A DNA stretch of 64,000 nucleotides from [Phialemoniopsis] sp. UDSM-2020 (taxonomy: Eukaryota; Ascomycota; Sordariomycetes; Thyridiales; Thyridiaceae). The position numbers and the translations under genes are program-made. Positions within the stretch are counted from its first letter, which is position 1, and the number at the start of each line of letters is the position of its first letter. The stretch covers positions 5,146,001-5,210,000 of the forward strand of contig JAEILZ010000001.1 in assembly GCA_018873225.1 (NCBI GenBank), read 5' to 3'. The notes under the pieces were generated by a model. That model saw only the letters and a list, made by a program, of their open reading frames with translations, searched no databases and was not told the DNA's origin. Positions 1 through 11,335 of the stretch are shown here, piece after piece.

Positions 1-322
1 AGCTGGCCAAGCGAAGCGGGGTCAAAAGCGACGGATTGCAGGGGTAATCGGAAGCAACGCTGAAGGCGAGCGGAGACGAAGTCGGAGCGTAGCCTGAAGC
101 TTGCTTCTTCTTTAATCCAGGTCGAGGCGAAGCAAAAAAGTCCTTCTGATTGGCTGAATCCCTAACCAGAAGGTGCAACTAAGTAGCCAGTCAAAATGTA
201 AAGTTATCTCTAGAGGGCGCAACTGGCCGAAGGCTAGAAAGAGGCGGGCCGCAGGCCTTAGCACCGCGCATGCCAGCGCTGCAGGCGGGGGCGCAGGGGG
301 CTTGCCCCCGCAAATACTCTAA
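1..322 (+). mobile_element. possible Helitron 3' end (partial)
   Basis: No coding sequence is visible. The right end has a GC-rich hairpin (GGGGG-CTTG-CCCCC, 296-309) followed about 9 bases later by CTAA (319-322), and downstream sequence turns abruptly AT-rich. A short hairpin just before CTRR is the known 3' signature of Helitrons. The 5' end and any Rep/helicase gene lie outside the window, so this is an inference from one terminus. It could equally be another GC-rich dispersed repeat. Confidence 0.35.
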
Positions 323-831
323 GAGATGCCCTGGAAATCAAATAAGCCGAGATAGACAAGTTGAATAATATAGAGATAGAAGCATAAAATCAATTCAAAG
401 AAACTAGAGTGCAAATATAACCATGATGAAATTCTGAAATATATGATTCTTAAAATAATTCTTTTTTTAAAAAAAAAAAAAATACCCCTGGAAAAAGTAC
501 CCCTCCAGAATCGACCTAAAAGAGCCCCAAAAGGGGCCCTGAAAGGGGCCTTAAAAGCCCTGAAGGGGCTCCTTTTTGCCAGCGTTGCTGCTAACGGCGG
601 ACTTGTCCATCTCCGTAGCGCGATCTGGGGAAGGCCCAAGTTCCCACGACACGGACTTGGAAAAGTCCGCTGCGGGGGCGCACCTCCCCCGATCCCGGCA
701 TGGAATCGATTAACTTGCTTGATTATAATGACGATAATTACTTGATCTCTTCTTTTGAATCTGGAGTATTGGGCAAAGAACCTCAGAAGACTATCAAGGA
801 TCAAGGATCTCCCACTCTGTCAGCCGCCACA
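323..831. other. intergenic, AT-rich then GC-repetitive
   Basis: An AT-rich stretch with a long A run (about 468-481) is followed by reiterated GGGGCC/AAAAGG blocks (520-570). Open frames on both strands here have low-complexity translations and no family resemblance, so none is called. The last 100 bases are the promoter and leader of the dehydrogenase gene. The GGGGCC blocks may be part of a second degraded repeat. Confidence 0.5.
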
Positions 832-2053
832 ATGTCGCCCTCCGCACAACCCTCGTCAAAGACATACAAAATCGCCTCCATCCCCGCCGACGGCATCGGC
901 CCGGAGGTCATCGACGCCGCCATCACCGTTCTCAAGACCCTGACCAAGACACTCAAGACTTTCGATCTCGACTTCACACACTACGACTGGAGCTCAGACA
1001 CGTACAAGAAGACCGGGAAGTACATTCCCGACGGAGGACTCGATCAGCTCAAGAAGCATGACGCCATTCTCTTTGGCGCCGTAGGTGCCCCAGGTAAACC
1101 TCCCCTCATACCCGTCCTAGCGCCCAAATGACTGAACTTAGTCTTCCGAAGATGTCCCCGACCATATCTCCCTCTGGGGCCTACGCCTCGCAATCTGCCA
1201 GCCCCTCCAGCAATACGCCAACGTCCGCCCGACAAAAGTCTTCCGCGGCACGCAGTCACCCTTGCGCAGCTGCGCTCCGGGCGACCTAGACTGGGTTATC
1301 GTGCGCGAGAACAGCGAGGGCGAGTACGCCGGGCAGGGCGGGCGCTCGCACGTGGGCCACGCTTGGGAGACGGCGACCGAGGTATCCATCTTCACGCGGC
1401 ACGGCGTCGAGCGCATCATGCGCTTCGCCTTCGAGGTCGCGCAGAAGAGGCCGCGCAAGCTGCTCACCGTCGTGACCAAGAGCAACGCGCAGCGTAACGG
1501 CATGGTGCTCTGGGACGAGGTCGCCAAGGAGGTCGCGGCCGAGTTCCCGGATGTCACGGTGGATAAGATGCTCGTTGACGCTATGACGTGCCGAATGGTG
1601 CTTAAGCCGCAGTCGCTTGACACAATCGTTGCTACGAACCTTGTAAGTCAAAAGGTTTTGTCAAATAGACATTACTACAGAGATACTAACAACTTGGGGT
1701 AGCACGCCGACATCCTGTCGGACCTAGCGGCCGCGCTCGCGGGATCCATCGGCATCGCACCGACGTCCAACCTGGACCCGACGCGAGAGAACCCGGGCAT
1801 GTTCGAGCCTATTCATGGTTCGGCGTTCGATATCACCGGCAAGGGCATCGCGAATCCGGTGGCCACCTTCTGGACCAGCGCCGAGATGTTGACGTGGCTT
1901 GGGGAGGAGGAGGCGAGCAAGAAACTGCTAGATGCCGTCGAGCGCGTGTGCGAAAAGGGTATCGTAACGACGGATCTTGGTGGCACTGCCAACACTGCCG
2001 AGGTCACTAATGCTGTCTGCGAGGAGATTGTAAATTCATATGGAAAGAAGTAA
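832..2053 (+). CDS. tartrate/D-malate dehydrogenase family protein
   Basis: Exons are 832-1093, 1152-1642 and 1703-2053, giving 367 residues, the usual length for the family. It is an NAD-dependent beta-decarboxylating dehydrogenase of the isocitrate/isopropylmalate superfamily. The N-terminus IPADGIGPEV binds nucleotide, ENSEGEYAGQGGR is the form typical of tartrate dehydrogenase/D-malate decarboxylase rather than LeuB, and FEPIHGSAFDITGKGIANP is the C-terminal signature. Such enzymes oxidise tartrate or D-malate to oxaloglycolate or pyruvate and CO2; the substrate here is not determinable. The ATG at 832 gives the expected N-terminus although the frame is open upstream. The first acceptor (1150-1151) was chosen because it restores the conserved DVPDHISLWG reading. 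The second intron has an ACTAAC branch site. It lies tail to tail with a regulator gene, close to a nitrilase and a transporter. Confidence 0.9.
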
Positions 2054-2256
2054 GGTGATTTTACTAGGCAGGGCTAGAGAACAAGCAAGGAGATCGTGAA
2101 TCTGTGTATGAGATGGAGGAGGGGGCAAAGCATTTAGAATGGTCATAGTGCAACAAGGGACCGGCATAGACGACGTCAACCGCTTTTTGGTATAGAATCC
2201 CTTGACCAATGCCATGATTTTTACGTAGTTTCCAAGTGATGATACAGACAAATCCA

Positions 2257-4545
2257 TCACGTGAACCTGAACCCAAACGTTGAGTCCATGGTTCCCGACT
2301 GCGCAAAGTTGGAAAAGTCAAGCGCGTTCAGAGGGTCAAGCCATTCCTGAGCCAGCATATCTTCTGATATGTTGCCGCCAGTGAAAGTGAAAGGAGCAGT
2401 ATTTGAGTCTTGATCGATGTTATTTGTTGTGCCTCCGAGGGATGACACCGATGGAGGTGCTGGGTTCGGCGGTGGCATGTATTGCGGTTGGACACGTACT
2501 TCTCTCTGAAGCATATCGCTAGCAGCCAGTCAGTCAGTTGTCAATCCCTAATTTATGAGCAAAGATCCTTTACTCACCTAGCATGGCCATGGCGTGGAGT
2601 CGGCCAGTTGTCAGAACCAGTGCCATAGCCCGAGTTGTCATACGTTCGTGCGTCGGCGCTGCGAGCAGTGCCAACGGGACTGGGACGGACGGGAGTTGTG
2701 GTACCGAACCCGTCGTCCCCACGACCTGTTCGATCATCGTTCGTGCGATGTAATGTCCCTGTGGTCAATCGTCGAATCTGGCCTTGGTTCTGTCTCTGCT
2801 CCAGTTCAGATACAAGATGTTCAACAGCAATTGCACAAGAGTCTGGCCACTTTGTCCCTCGAACGGCGAGCTGCTTGAGGATAGACAGACTCTTTGATGC
2901 ATACCTGAACTTGAATTAGCTAGGGTCACTACTACAAGAAACAACACTCTTCACCTCTGAGCGGAAGCAGCAGTGCTTGCGCCTTCAAGCGCTGCATATG
3001 TCAGGATGAACCCACTCATCCACACCGCCCAAGTCAGCAGTGGCCAGACCAGAATGGCATTGGGGCTTTGTCGCGCTGATGCTCGGTCAATCTTGTCGAT
3101 GATAGCTCTCGAGGCCCCGATGCATGCCTGCAGCGCAGCTCGCGAGGCTGCAGTCTCTTTCCCGGATGCGAGCAGTGGTCGGTTCAAGGTGATGACGCAT
3201 TCGTGGTACATGATGTCCAGCAACGCCATGTAAGATGAAGAAATGGGTTGGTCTTCTTCCTCCTGAGGGTGGCGGTCGTCGAATATGTGGCTATGTGTGG
3301 TCTCGTGGACGTCGTTGGCCCATTCAGTTAGCTCCGCTTGTACAAGTAATGTCCTCTCCATGCTCTCGTGTCTAACATGGAGTGACTTGTTTCGTAGCTC
3401 GAGGATTGATCCTCGAAGTCGAGCATGTTTTGAGAGCAGTGTGAGAAGTTTGAGTTGATCGACTGTCCAAAATGAAGTTAGCAAATAGTCTCAGAAAGAC
3501 AGAAGAGGCATCGTTCATGCTACCTACCGTTGGGCATCTCGGACGCGTTCGACTCATCTCCCCCCGACCCATGCAACTCGCGATCGGAATAACACACATC
3601 AATGTCGTCGTCACTGATGTCCAACGGCAGACCAAGAGACTGCGAGACCATCCGCTCCAGGCAGTAGATAGACCACCAGAGCCTCTTGCGCATCTGCGCC
3701 TGATGAGGGGTGAAGTTGGGATACCGATGTGGGCACCTATGCAGGCCGAGGTGAAACGCCATGCGCACGATGCAGCCACCCATCCTCGACGCCATGTTGA
3801 ACTTGAGCATCGTAATCAGGAACAATTGTACACAGACGGCGGCCTGGATGCCCCTGAGCGTCGCCGCGGACCCCAGGAAGAAGATCATGTTGGCCGCAAT
3901 ATCCTCTTGGTTGTAGAAGACAAGGCTTGCCGGCACGGGCTCACGGATGTTGGCCAGCTGGCGGGAGTCGGCCAGCGAGATCGAGGTGATGGCCCGGACG
4001 ATGGCGGCGTCAACCTCGCTGACGCCGGCGATGCCGCAGGTCGCGACGCGCTCCAGGATCTCGAGGACCTCGGGCCCGTGCAGGAACGGGAACGCGGGGT
4101 GCCAGTGGTCAAAGTAGTTCTTAGTCCACTCGACCAGCTTGTCAAAGTCGTGGAGCTGGGTATCGCTGTCCTGAGTGGTCTCGCCAGGCTGCCAGAAGGG
4201 CGCGCGGGCTCTGGTACCGGGCGTGGCAATCACGGCCGGGGCTTGGTCTGGTAATTGGTCGTCCTCGCCCGGCACCAGATCTCCCGGCTGTTGCTGGTCG
4301 CCGTGGCTGAGACCGGTGCCGAGCGTGCTTTGGGCCAGAGCATTGTAGACGGTGCGGATGAAGTGGATTCCGCTACCGCTGCCGATGAAACGGGGCAGCT
4401 CGCCGTTCTTGTTGCGCATCAGCCCGGCTTCGCCGGCTGGGTACTGTTGTCGCCGGTCGCGCGACCCGGAGCGCAGCCTCTTGGCCTGTCGCGGGTCAGC
4501 CTCCATGCCGGAGTCTGGGCCGACGCGACGGCTACTGTGGTCCAT
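2257..4545 (-). CDS. Fungal_trans transcription factor without visible zinc cluster
   Basis: Exons in transcript order are 4545-3528, 3462-2955, 2904-2578 and 2518-2257, giving 704 residues. The central region (GIHFIRTVYNALAQ, then HPAFPFLHGPEV, MAFHLGLHRCP, RKRLWWSIYCLERM, SLGLPLDISDDDIDV) is the middle homology region of fungal regulators. The C-terminus is low complexity. No Cys6 motif occurs before it, and the frame upstream of the ATG is closed by a stop. The protein therefore either lacks a DNA-binding domain or has an unseen upstream exon. Such proteins are nuclear regulators, and its position between the dehydrogenase and the nitrilase suggests control of that neighbourhood (inference). 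Confidence 0.8.
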
Positions 4546-4892
4546 GAGGCATTGACGTCCATCCGGCGACCACGATTAGATCTTCGCGCGAGCCTGCGGC
4601 GACGTGAAAGATGTTGTCCCTCGTCTATGGCTGCAACCCTCCAGGGCTAAAACTTGGCGTCGTTCAGGCCTAGACTCCACATTGCTTGGGCTCAGAAGTG
4701 CCGCACTTTCATTAGTCCGGCGGATCTTGGGCGTGGACCCGAGCATCATGCATCAGAAATTACCATGATCATCACTGTCAACTAAGGTGGAATTTTCATG
4801 ATATTCGAGTGTCTTGGTCACCTAAACTCTTGAATGTAGATAATGCTCTATCGACCCTTGGCTGGTGCTGGGTAATGACTGTGGTGGTGCCT
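4546..4892. promoter_or_regulatory. promoter of Fungal_trans gene / nitrilase 3' flank
   Basis: No gene is seen. It carries TGCCGCACTTTCA (4699-4711) followed by GTCCG and an everted CCG/CGG pair (TCCGGCGGA, 4716-4724). The same 13-mer and GTCCG with identical spacing recur at 12197, just upstream of the small Zn2Cys6 gene. CCG/CGG triplets are the usual half-sites of Zn2Cys6 proteins. Confidence 0.4.
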
Positions 4893-5989
4893 TCACTTCT
4901 TTTCCAGGAAGTGAATCGGCGTACCCACCTCCTTAGTGACCCGAAGGCTCAGAAGGTCAGGCCGGGAGTAGTGGCCCACGATATCAAGGTTCTGCTTGGC
5001 CAGCGCCTTGGTGTGAAGATCGACATCAGCGTACAAGATACCCTCCTCTCCGGGGTGCAAAGGCTTGCAGAGCTCCGCCGCGTCGGGCCCGTAGATCATC
5101 GTGAAGCCGCCGCTGGACGCCCGCGCGTACCCAAAGTCTTGCAGGCGCGTCTTCTTCTTGTTCTCCTCCGACAGGACCTGCGTGCAGACCATGACGAAGC
5201 AGGCGCCCTCCATGGCCATGACCTGCGAGATGCGCTGCGACATGGTCGGCGTGATGTGGTAGAGCCACGGCATGCCGTCGTCGGGCATGTCCCAGATCAG
5301 CGGCCAGCTCGCGACGTGGATGTCGACGTCCTGGGCGTACTCGTAGTACCGCAGGAGCGTCTGCGAGTGCTCCCAGCAGTTGAGCCCGCCGACCTTGCCA
5401 AAGGGCGTGTCGACGACGGTCTTGAGGGACTCGGCCTGCCCGTCGCCCCAGTAGGCGCGCTCGACGTGGGTGGGCTTGATCTTTCGGCGGTGGTGGATGA
5501 TGGTGCCAGTTGGGTCGATGAAGGACTAGCTTAAGGTAAGTCTCTGGAGGGATGAAGGAAAGAAACGGGGCTGGGTCTCACCTGGGCAATGTATAGAGTT
5601 CCGTTAGCGCGCTCGCTGTATCCAAGAACGACAAAAATGCCAGCCTCTCGGACGGCGGAGCGAATGCGGTCCATTTCCTCGGACTCTCTGGCAAGAGAGT
5701 TGCGGAAGTACTCGTCCATAAACTTTGCGTTGTCACAAGGCGAGTTCGCCCAAATACTCCTTCCTCTGCGTCAATATTCTCTTCTGTCTTCAAACAAGAC
5801 AAAGGACCAGGACAACGCAGACACTTACCATGGGTAGCCTGGAATGAAGACTTCGGGGAAGCCGAGGACATTGGCTCCATTCTTTCCAGCTTCTTCGATC
5901 AATGCGATAGCTTTGTTGACACCGGCCTGGAGGTCATTCCACTCAGGCTCGGCCTGGATGGCGGCGATGCGGACTTTCTGACCAGACAT
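4893..5989 (-). CDS. nitrilase
   Basis: Exons in transcript order are 5989-5829, 5759-5582 and 5525-4893, giving 323 residues. It hydrolyses an organic nitrile to the carboxylic acid and ammonia. The catalytic triad is visible: Glu46 in [12 protein letters not shown], Lys128 in [11 protein letters not shown] and Cys163 in GGLNCWEH. The Trp after the Cys and the SWPLIW segment are typical of fungal nitrilases (arylaceto- or aliphatic) rather than bacterial amidases. Cyanide hydratase belongs to the same superfamily and is usually longer, so it is less likely. The start [12 protein letters not shown] is the conserved N-terminus although the frame is open further upstream. It is transcribed divergently from a sugar-type transporter across a promoter with many GATA sites, consistent with use of nitriles as a nitrogen source (inference). 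Confidence 0.92.
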
Positions 5990-6614
5990 TGTAGTGTGCA
6001 GAGATGGGAAGTGCAATTGCTGAAGAAAAGAGAGGAGATGAGTTGCAGGATGATGAGCTATGCTGGTATACACTACTCCTCGATGGCAAGGACAACTTCA
6101 CGCAATATATAGACATCGTGATTCGTCATTGCTTGGCGATGATGTGGCACCTCTGGCCGGATAGTTGCTATCCTGATAAGTTCTCCCCAAATCGTTATCG
6201 GGATAATTGATATCCTGATACCACCTTCAGCAAAAGTCTGGGGTTGTGGGGAAAGTCAAAGGCTTATTTGTGTGGGGTAGAGCATCTCTCCGCACTAGAT
6301 CGACAGTCCGGGTATTTGGTATCCAGGTCCCAAGGAGCGGGTACCTGGTATCCTGATTGAAGATCACGGGTAACAAGTATCCCGATTAGATAGGCTCGAC
6401 CATCCCTTGGAAAGATACATGGCACCTTTGAGCAGTAGTTCTGGTACTTGCTAGTTGAGGGCACTGGTTGTCTTTGATGACAGTATGAGTGTATGACGAA
6501 CATAAATAGACTGTAGATTTCCCAATAGTTCGCCCACTTAAGTATCCAAGTTCTCATCATCATCCCCGAGAAGACAAATAAAAGTCTTATTTTGAATACA
6601 AAAACCGAACCAAT
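5990..6614. promoter_or_regulatory. divergent promoter with GATA-site array
   Basis: Between the nitrilase and transporter starts there are about ten GATA/TATC cores within 6160-6392. Several are paired head to head as TATCCTGATA or TATCGGGATA (6169-6178, 6196-6205, 6211-6220), with more at 6320, 6349, 6378 and 6389. HGATAR is the known site of AreA/NIT2-type nitrogen regulators, which bind paired sites strongly. Control of both flanking genes by nitrogen status is an inference. Confidence 0.6.
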
Positions 6615-8662
6615 ATGGCTTCTTCCAAGTTTTCTTGGCAAAATGTTGCTGTAAGGCTCATCCTTGACCTTTATTAAACCTCGCAAGGGGATTGTCTGCT
6701 CAATAACATCTAGATCGTGCTCTCACTATGCCTGGGAAGTATCACATATGGCTACAACTTCAGCATCATCTCCACGACTGTAGGCCAGCCCACCTGGTAT
6801 GCCAGCATGGGTCTGACAGCCGATCCTACAAACGCATCGCTCTATGCCTACAGCAACCAGATGATTGGTACCATCTTTGGTCTCTTTTCGGCCGGTGCCA
6901 TCTTTGGCGCTCTCTTTGTCGGCTGGGTTTGTGACGCGTATGGTCGAAAGACCTCCTTGTTGATCGCGGCCTTCATCAACATTATCGGCGGCGCCCTCCA
7001 GACAGGTTCTGTCCATGTAGGCATGTTCATTGTGGCTCGCATGGTCACTGGGTTCTCTTCAGGCATGCTATTTTATCCCCACCTCGCAAACAGTGCGCTG
7101 TAAACTAATCGGCATTCCAGCCATGTTCGTGACACTAGTTCCGATCTACATTGCCGAAATCGCACCTCCCGGCATTCGAGGGTTATTGGTTGGCCAGCAT
7201 GGTACATGTCTTCCCAGAACCCTCCTTGATAAGCCCACTCTAACTTGAACAGGTGCATTCTTCCTCCTGGGCTACGTCCTTGCTGCCTGGGTTGGCGTGG
7301 GCAGCTTCTACTCGGCCAACCATCAGTTCAACTGGCGTTTCCCATTGTCGCTGCAGATTCTCTGGCCCCTCCTCATGTGCTGCTTCATCAAGTGGCTTCC
7401 CGAGTCTCCGCGGTGGTGTAAGCAAACAAACTCCAGTACTGGTCCAGGCAAGAATCTAACAAGGTACTTCTCTCTAGTGGTTAGCAGAGGTCGAACCGAC
7501 GAGGCGTGGCAGATCCTCGAGAGGCTGCATTCGAGCAACAAAGACGCAGCACACACATTCGCGCGCGAGGAGTTCTATCAAATTACCTCCCAATACGCAG
7601 TTGATGAGGCTGCATACGGCAACGTCACCTGGCTTGACCTCTTCCGCAAGCCCCACTTCAGAAAGAGGATGCTAATCGGAACTCTCGTCATGTGGGCATC
7701 TCAGGCCAACGGAGCCATTGTCATTTACAGTAGGTTGTGCCCTCGTTATATTTTCGAGTTTGGAAGCATTGAGCTCACTCGGGTGATCTAGGCAACATTG
7801 TCGGGCTTGTAACAGGTTTAGGCTTTAGCAACAGCGACTCACTGCTCCTCTCTGCCGGTTGGATCACATGGGCTTGCGTGGGCAATTTCTCGAACGCGCT
7901 GTTCTTAGATCGTCTTGGACGCATTCGCAGTCTATGTAAGTCTATGATATCTTCTAAGTGACGCAAGAGGCATTCTAACGTTGCATATAAATAGTGATTG
8001 GGATTTCTGGCTGTGTGGTATTCGTGATCATCGAGGCTGCCATCGTCAAGAACTACGGATCCTCGTCAAACAAGGCTGCCCTGGCTGCTGGTGTTGCGAT
8101 GCTCTTCGGCTTCATCACCTTGTAAGTCAACAATTAGTCCACAGTTGAACCGCCACTCAAGACTTGCTAACGCTGCTGTTGTAGCTACGGCGGATTTGTC
8201 GACACTACAATCTACGTCTACTGCTCCGAGATCTTCCCTACCCACATCCGCTCCAAGGGGATGGGCTGGTCTCTCGCCATCTTTTTCCTCTCGACCCTGC
8301 CGTTCCTCGAGTCCTCTGCAACCGGCTTCGCCACAATCGGCTGGAAATATTATCTTCTCTTCATCATCCTGCCTTCGATCAACGTGCTTTTACTGGCGTT
8401 GTTCTGTCCAGAGGTAGGCCTTCCAAGATTCGCGATGTGCACGTTGAGACATATTGACATAACTTTCTACTTCCAGACCAAAGGCCTCTCTTTGGAAGAG
8501 ATCAATGGCGTCTTCAATGACACAGTGGCTGTTCAGATCACCCATCTCGATGCCCAAGAGCGAAGCGCTTTAGACGCGCGCATCCTGGAGGGTGCTCCTG
8601 TCATCACCGACAAAGGCCAGACCATTGATGCCAGCACCGAGAAGAACAGCAGTGACGCCTAG
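6615..8662 (+). CDS. MFS sugar-type transporter
   Basis: Nine exons: 6615-6650, 6714-7062, 7121-7201, 7253-7417, 7478-7729, 7792-7935, 7995-8121, 8185-8413 and 8477-8662, giving 522 residues. The protein has the Sugar_tr layout: GSITYGYNFS in TM1, a GRKTSLL loop between TM2 and TM3, PIYIAEIAPPGIRG in TM4-5, LPESPRWLVSRGR before the central loop, DRLGR after TM8, YCSEIFPTHIRSKG in TM10, and a C-terminal PETKGLSLEEI-like element (PETKGLSLEEIN across the last junction). It is a plasma-membrane proton symporter for a sugar, lactose-like or organic-acid substrate; the substrate cannot be read. Intron 2 has a GC rather than GT donor, with a good branch site ACTAAT. It shares the GATA-rich promoter with the nitrilase. 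Confidence 0.93.
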
Positions 8663-8959
8663 GACATGGTATATCACACGTGCACACCCGTGCTCGATCG
8701 ACGTACTGGCGACATGTCAGGAGCTAAAGGGACTGGATAGTCTGAGAGTAGGATGCAGGAAGTGCTTGACATACTCAAGTATGGAGGTTGCAAGTGGTAT
8801 GGGGGGGCTATCTTGCTGTGTTTGTGTTCAACAACGACAATAGGCAAGGATTATAGCGCGGATACTATTCGGGAACGTTGTTTTAATTGTACTTCGCTGA
8901 GAAGATACGTGGCTGAGTTCAAGTACAGTTGACATAGAAGAAGCAACGGTGAAAAAGCA

Positions 8960-11335
8960 TCAGTCATAATTGAAAAAGTCAAACGCCGTATCCATCCCGC
9001 TCTGGTCGTACGACCAGAAGTTAAACGCCTCATCAAACATTTCCACTGCCGCACTCTCCATCACAGGCCCTTCGTCGGGAACCCGACGGGGCGAAACGCA
9101 TTCCCTGCTGTACCTTTCGAACGAGCGGTGGTTTACCTCGCTGATCTCGTCTGCCATGCCGGACGCCCATATGTCAATCTTCCACTGCGTCGCGAGGGAC
9201 AGAATAGCCCGCACGGAGCGGTTGGCCCAGTCCCAGGTCTCGTTCATCTCGTACAGGGCTTTGATGCAGATGTTCAGTCGCTGCATGGCACCGCTCTGCT
9301 CGTGGGGTGGCCCTGTCTTGAGATCGAGTAGGTGGATGATGGCTGCGGTGAAGACAGGATGTACTGCGGAGATGGGCATGTGACGCTAAGAAAGGGGAGA
9401 GCAAGGTGAGGTCAGCATGTATGGGGTAACTTGGATTTGAAGAGATCTCCTACGTTCGTGAAATTCTTTCTGAATATCCGGCAGATGGTTGAAATCTTTC
9501 CAGCTGCGACCTTGCAAGACTGGGAATGCACATCTCTGCCCTCAGGATCGTACTCGCCAGTCTTGCGGCCCCGATGAAGGATCTTGAAGAAGGGTCGATG
9601 GAGGAATATGATGGATGCATGGTAATGAAGGCTGGTCGAGGCTGTGAGCACACGCGTCCATGAGACATTGACAATCACTTACTGCAATTGGTAGACGTAA
9701 GGTGGTGCAGGTTGAAGACTCGACTCGGAAATCTTGAGGTCCTTAGGAAGACGGTCGAAGAACTTCACCAGACGGAGATGGGTTTGCGTGATCTGCTCGT
9801 CTCGCTCCCTGTCGGTCCAAGCTTGCCGCTGGGCATATCTGTGATAGCATCATCAGCGATTGCGCCATTGAAGACAGAACTCGTCGTCTTGGCTAACATT
9901 TTATCAACGACCTCCGATGTGATGATGAATATTTCGCATACGTGCATAGCATTGATTGTGATATGAGAGGTAGGCCATGGCATCGAGATCAAGCTCTGCT
10001 CTTCAGTCAGAGGGGGCAGCGTCCGGTCCAGGGGCTTCGGCTTCTTGGCAGTGATGTTGTACTCCTGAACACCAGCTGGCCTTCCCATACCCAGACAGTA
10101 CAGCCTGGGAATTTCTGCATCAGCAATGCGTTAGTTCGGTCAGACTTGGATGCTTACTTGTCCAATACATAGATTCCCCAGAAGGCGACGTTGCGGGCCT
10201 CTCCATCTGCCTCCGAGATGATTCCTCTTGACACGTACTTCGAGCAGTCAGAGTGCAGCCCCAGGTTCATAGCCATGCGCGAGGCCATGCCAATATACAT
10301 AAAACCCAAGGACTCCCTGTCAACAGCAGCCCAATACAGCCCGAGAAGTGCAGCCGCCTGTACGGTGGATGTGGTAGGTGCTTCGTACTCGCAGTGGAGC
10401 ATGGCCTGTGCCGGGGCGACGAAGATCTCGCCCGCGGTATTCGGATCCTCCGGATCTGTCCTGAGCTCTAGCCTGGGCGAGTAGCGGGAAGAAATGGCGT
10501 AGATGGCAGCGAGTAAGAGAGGTGTGCAGTACCGGCCAGTCTTATCAACGTAGAGATCCTGCACGAAAGAGTCGCGCGGCACAATGTACTGCCAGGAATT
10601 TTGCCACCGCCAGAAGATTTCCAGCAGATGATCGCGCAACTCATTCGATGGCTCGAAGTAGGTTGGCATTTGGCAGGCGGCATCGAGGCCACTTTTCCGA
10701 GCGTCCATGGAAGATGTGACCTTCAGGGAGTGGTTTTGAATGATGCTAAAGTTGCTTGATGCACCAAAGAAACGGAGCTCACCAAAGTCGCCCAGTGTGA
10801 AGCATCCAAGCGCATCAGCCAGATCGTCTATCTCGTCCTCTCCCGACGATTCCAGTGGCGCGGCAGCTGAATCGGTTTCTCGAAATGTCGTGGCGTCATC
10901 TTCGCCGCTCAGAACTTCCGTGTCGGTAGGTAGCGGCGGTGACGCGCTGTCAGAATATGCGGACAACCTCTTCTCGAGACTCACGACCCGTGCCTCTAAC
11001 GCCAAGATGTAGGCATTGCTTGGACGTCTATCGCTACTATTTCAGTGATGAGATCTTGTACGGTGTGATACTCAATGCTACGAACTTTCTTTTGCTCTCA
11101 GCTAAGGTGTATTCGCAGACCTCTCGGCGGTACTTGCAGGCACCACACTGAGGCTGCTGGCCGTCGCACTGGTGAAAGTCTCGGCGTCAGAAGACGTGTA
11201 AAGACGATCCGTGTCTTCTGCTATGCTTCTTAAGGATATAGCTACCTTGGTTCTTTTGGCTCGACAGCCGTTGCAGGCAAGGGTGATCCTCTTCCTAGGA
11301 TGTCTCTGGGTCTGTTCGTTGATTCCGGGGACCAT
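8960..11335 (-). CDS. Zn2Cys6 transcription factor with Fungal_trans domain
   Basis: Exons in transcript order are 11335-11246, 11168-11062, 11018-10158, 10104-9876, 9828-9683, 9631-9454 and 9385-8960, giving 678 residues. The zinc cluster is canonical (Cys21, 24, 31, 38, 41, 48; CNGCRAKRTKC then CGACKYRREVC), followed by a linker and a short coiled coil (ALEARVVSLEKRL). The middle homology region runs from about residue 170 (YFEPSNELRDHLLEIFW) through MAMNLGLHSDC, GIYVLDKLYCLGMGRP and LHLHYHASIIFLHRPFF. Intron 1 splits the zinc cluster after Lys30. The second intron (43 bp) and the fifth exon boundary are the least certain. It is a nuclear DNA-binding regulator of unknown target, convergent with the transporter gene. 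Confidence 0.85.

Noticed and set aside
3472..4254. 260-codon plus-strand frame
   Set aside because: Antisense to the Fungal_trans coding exon, whose protein has clear family motifs.
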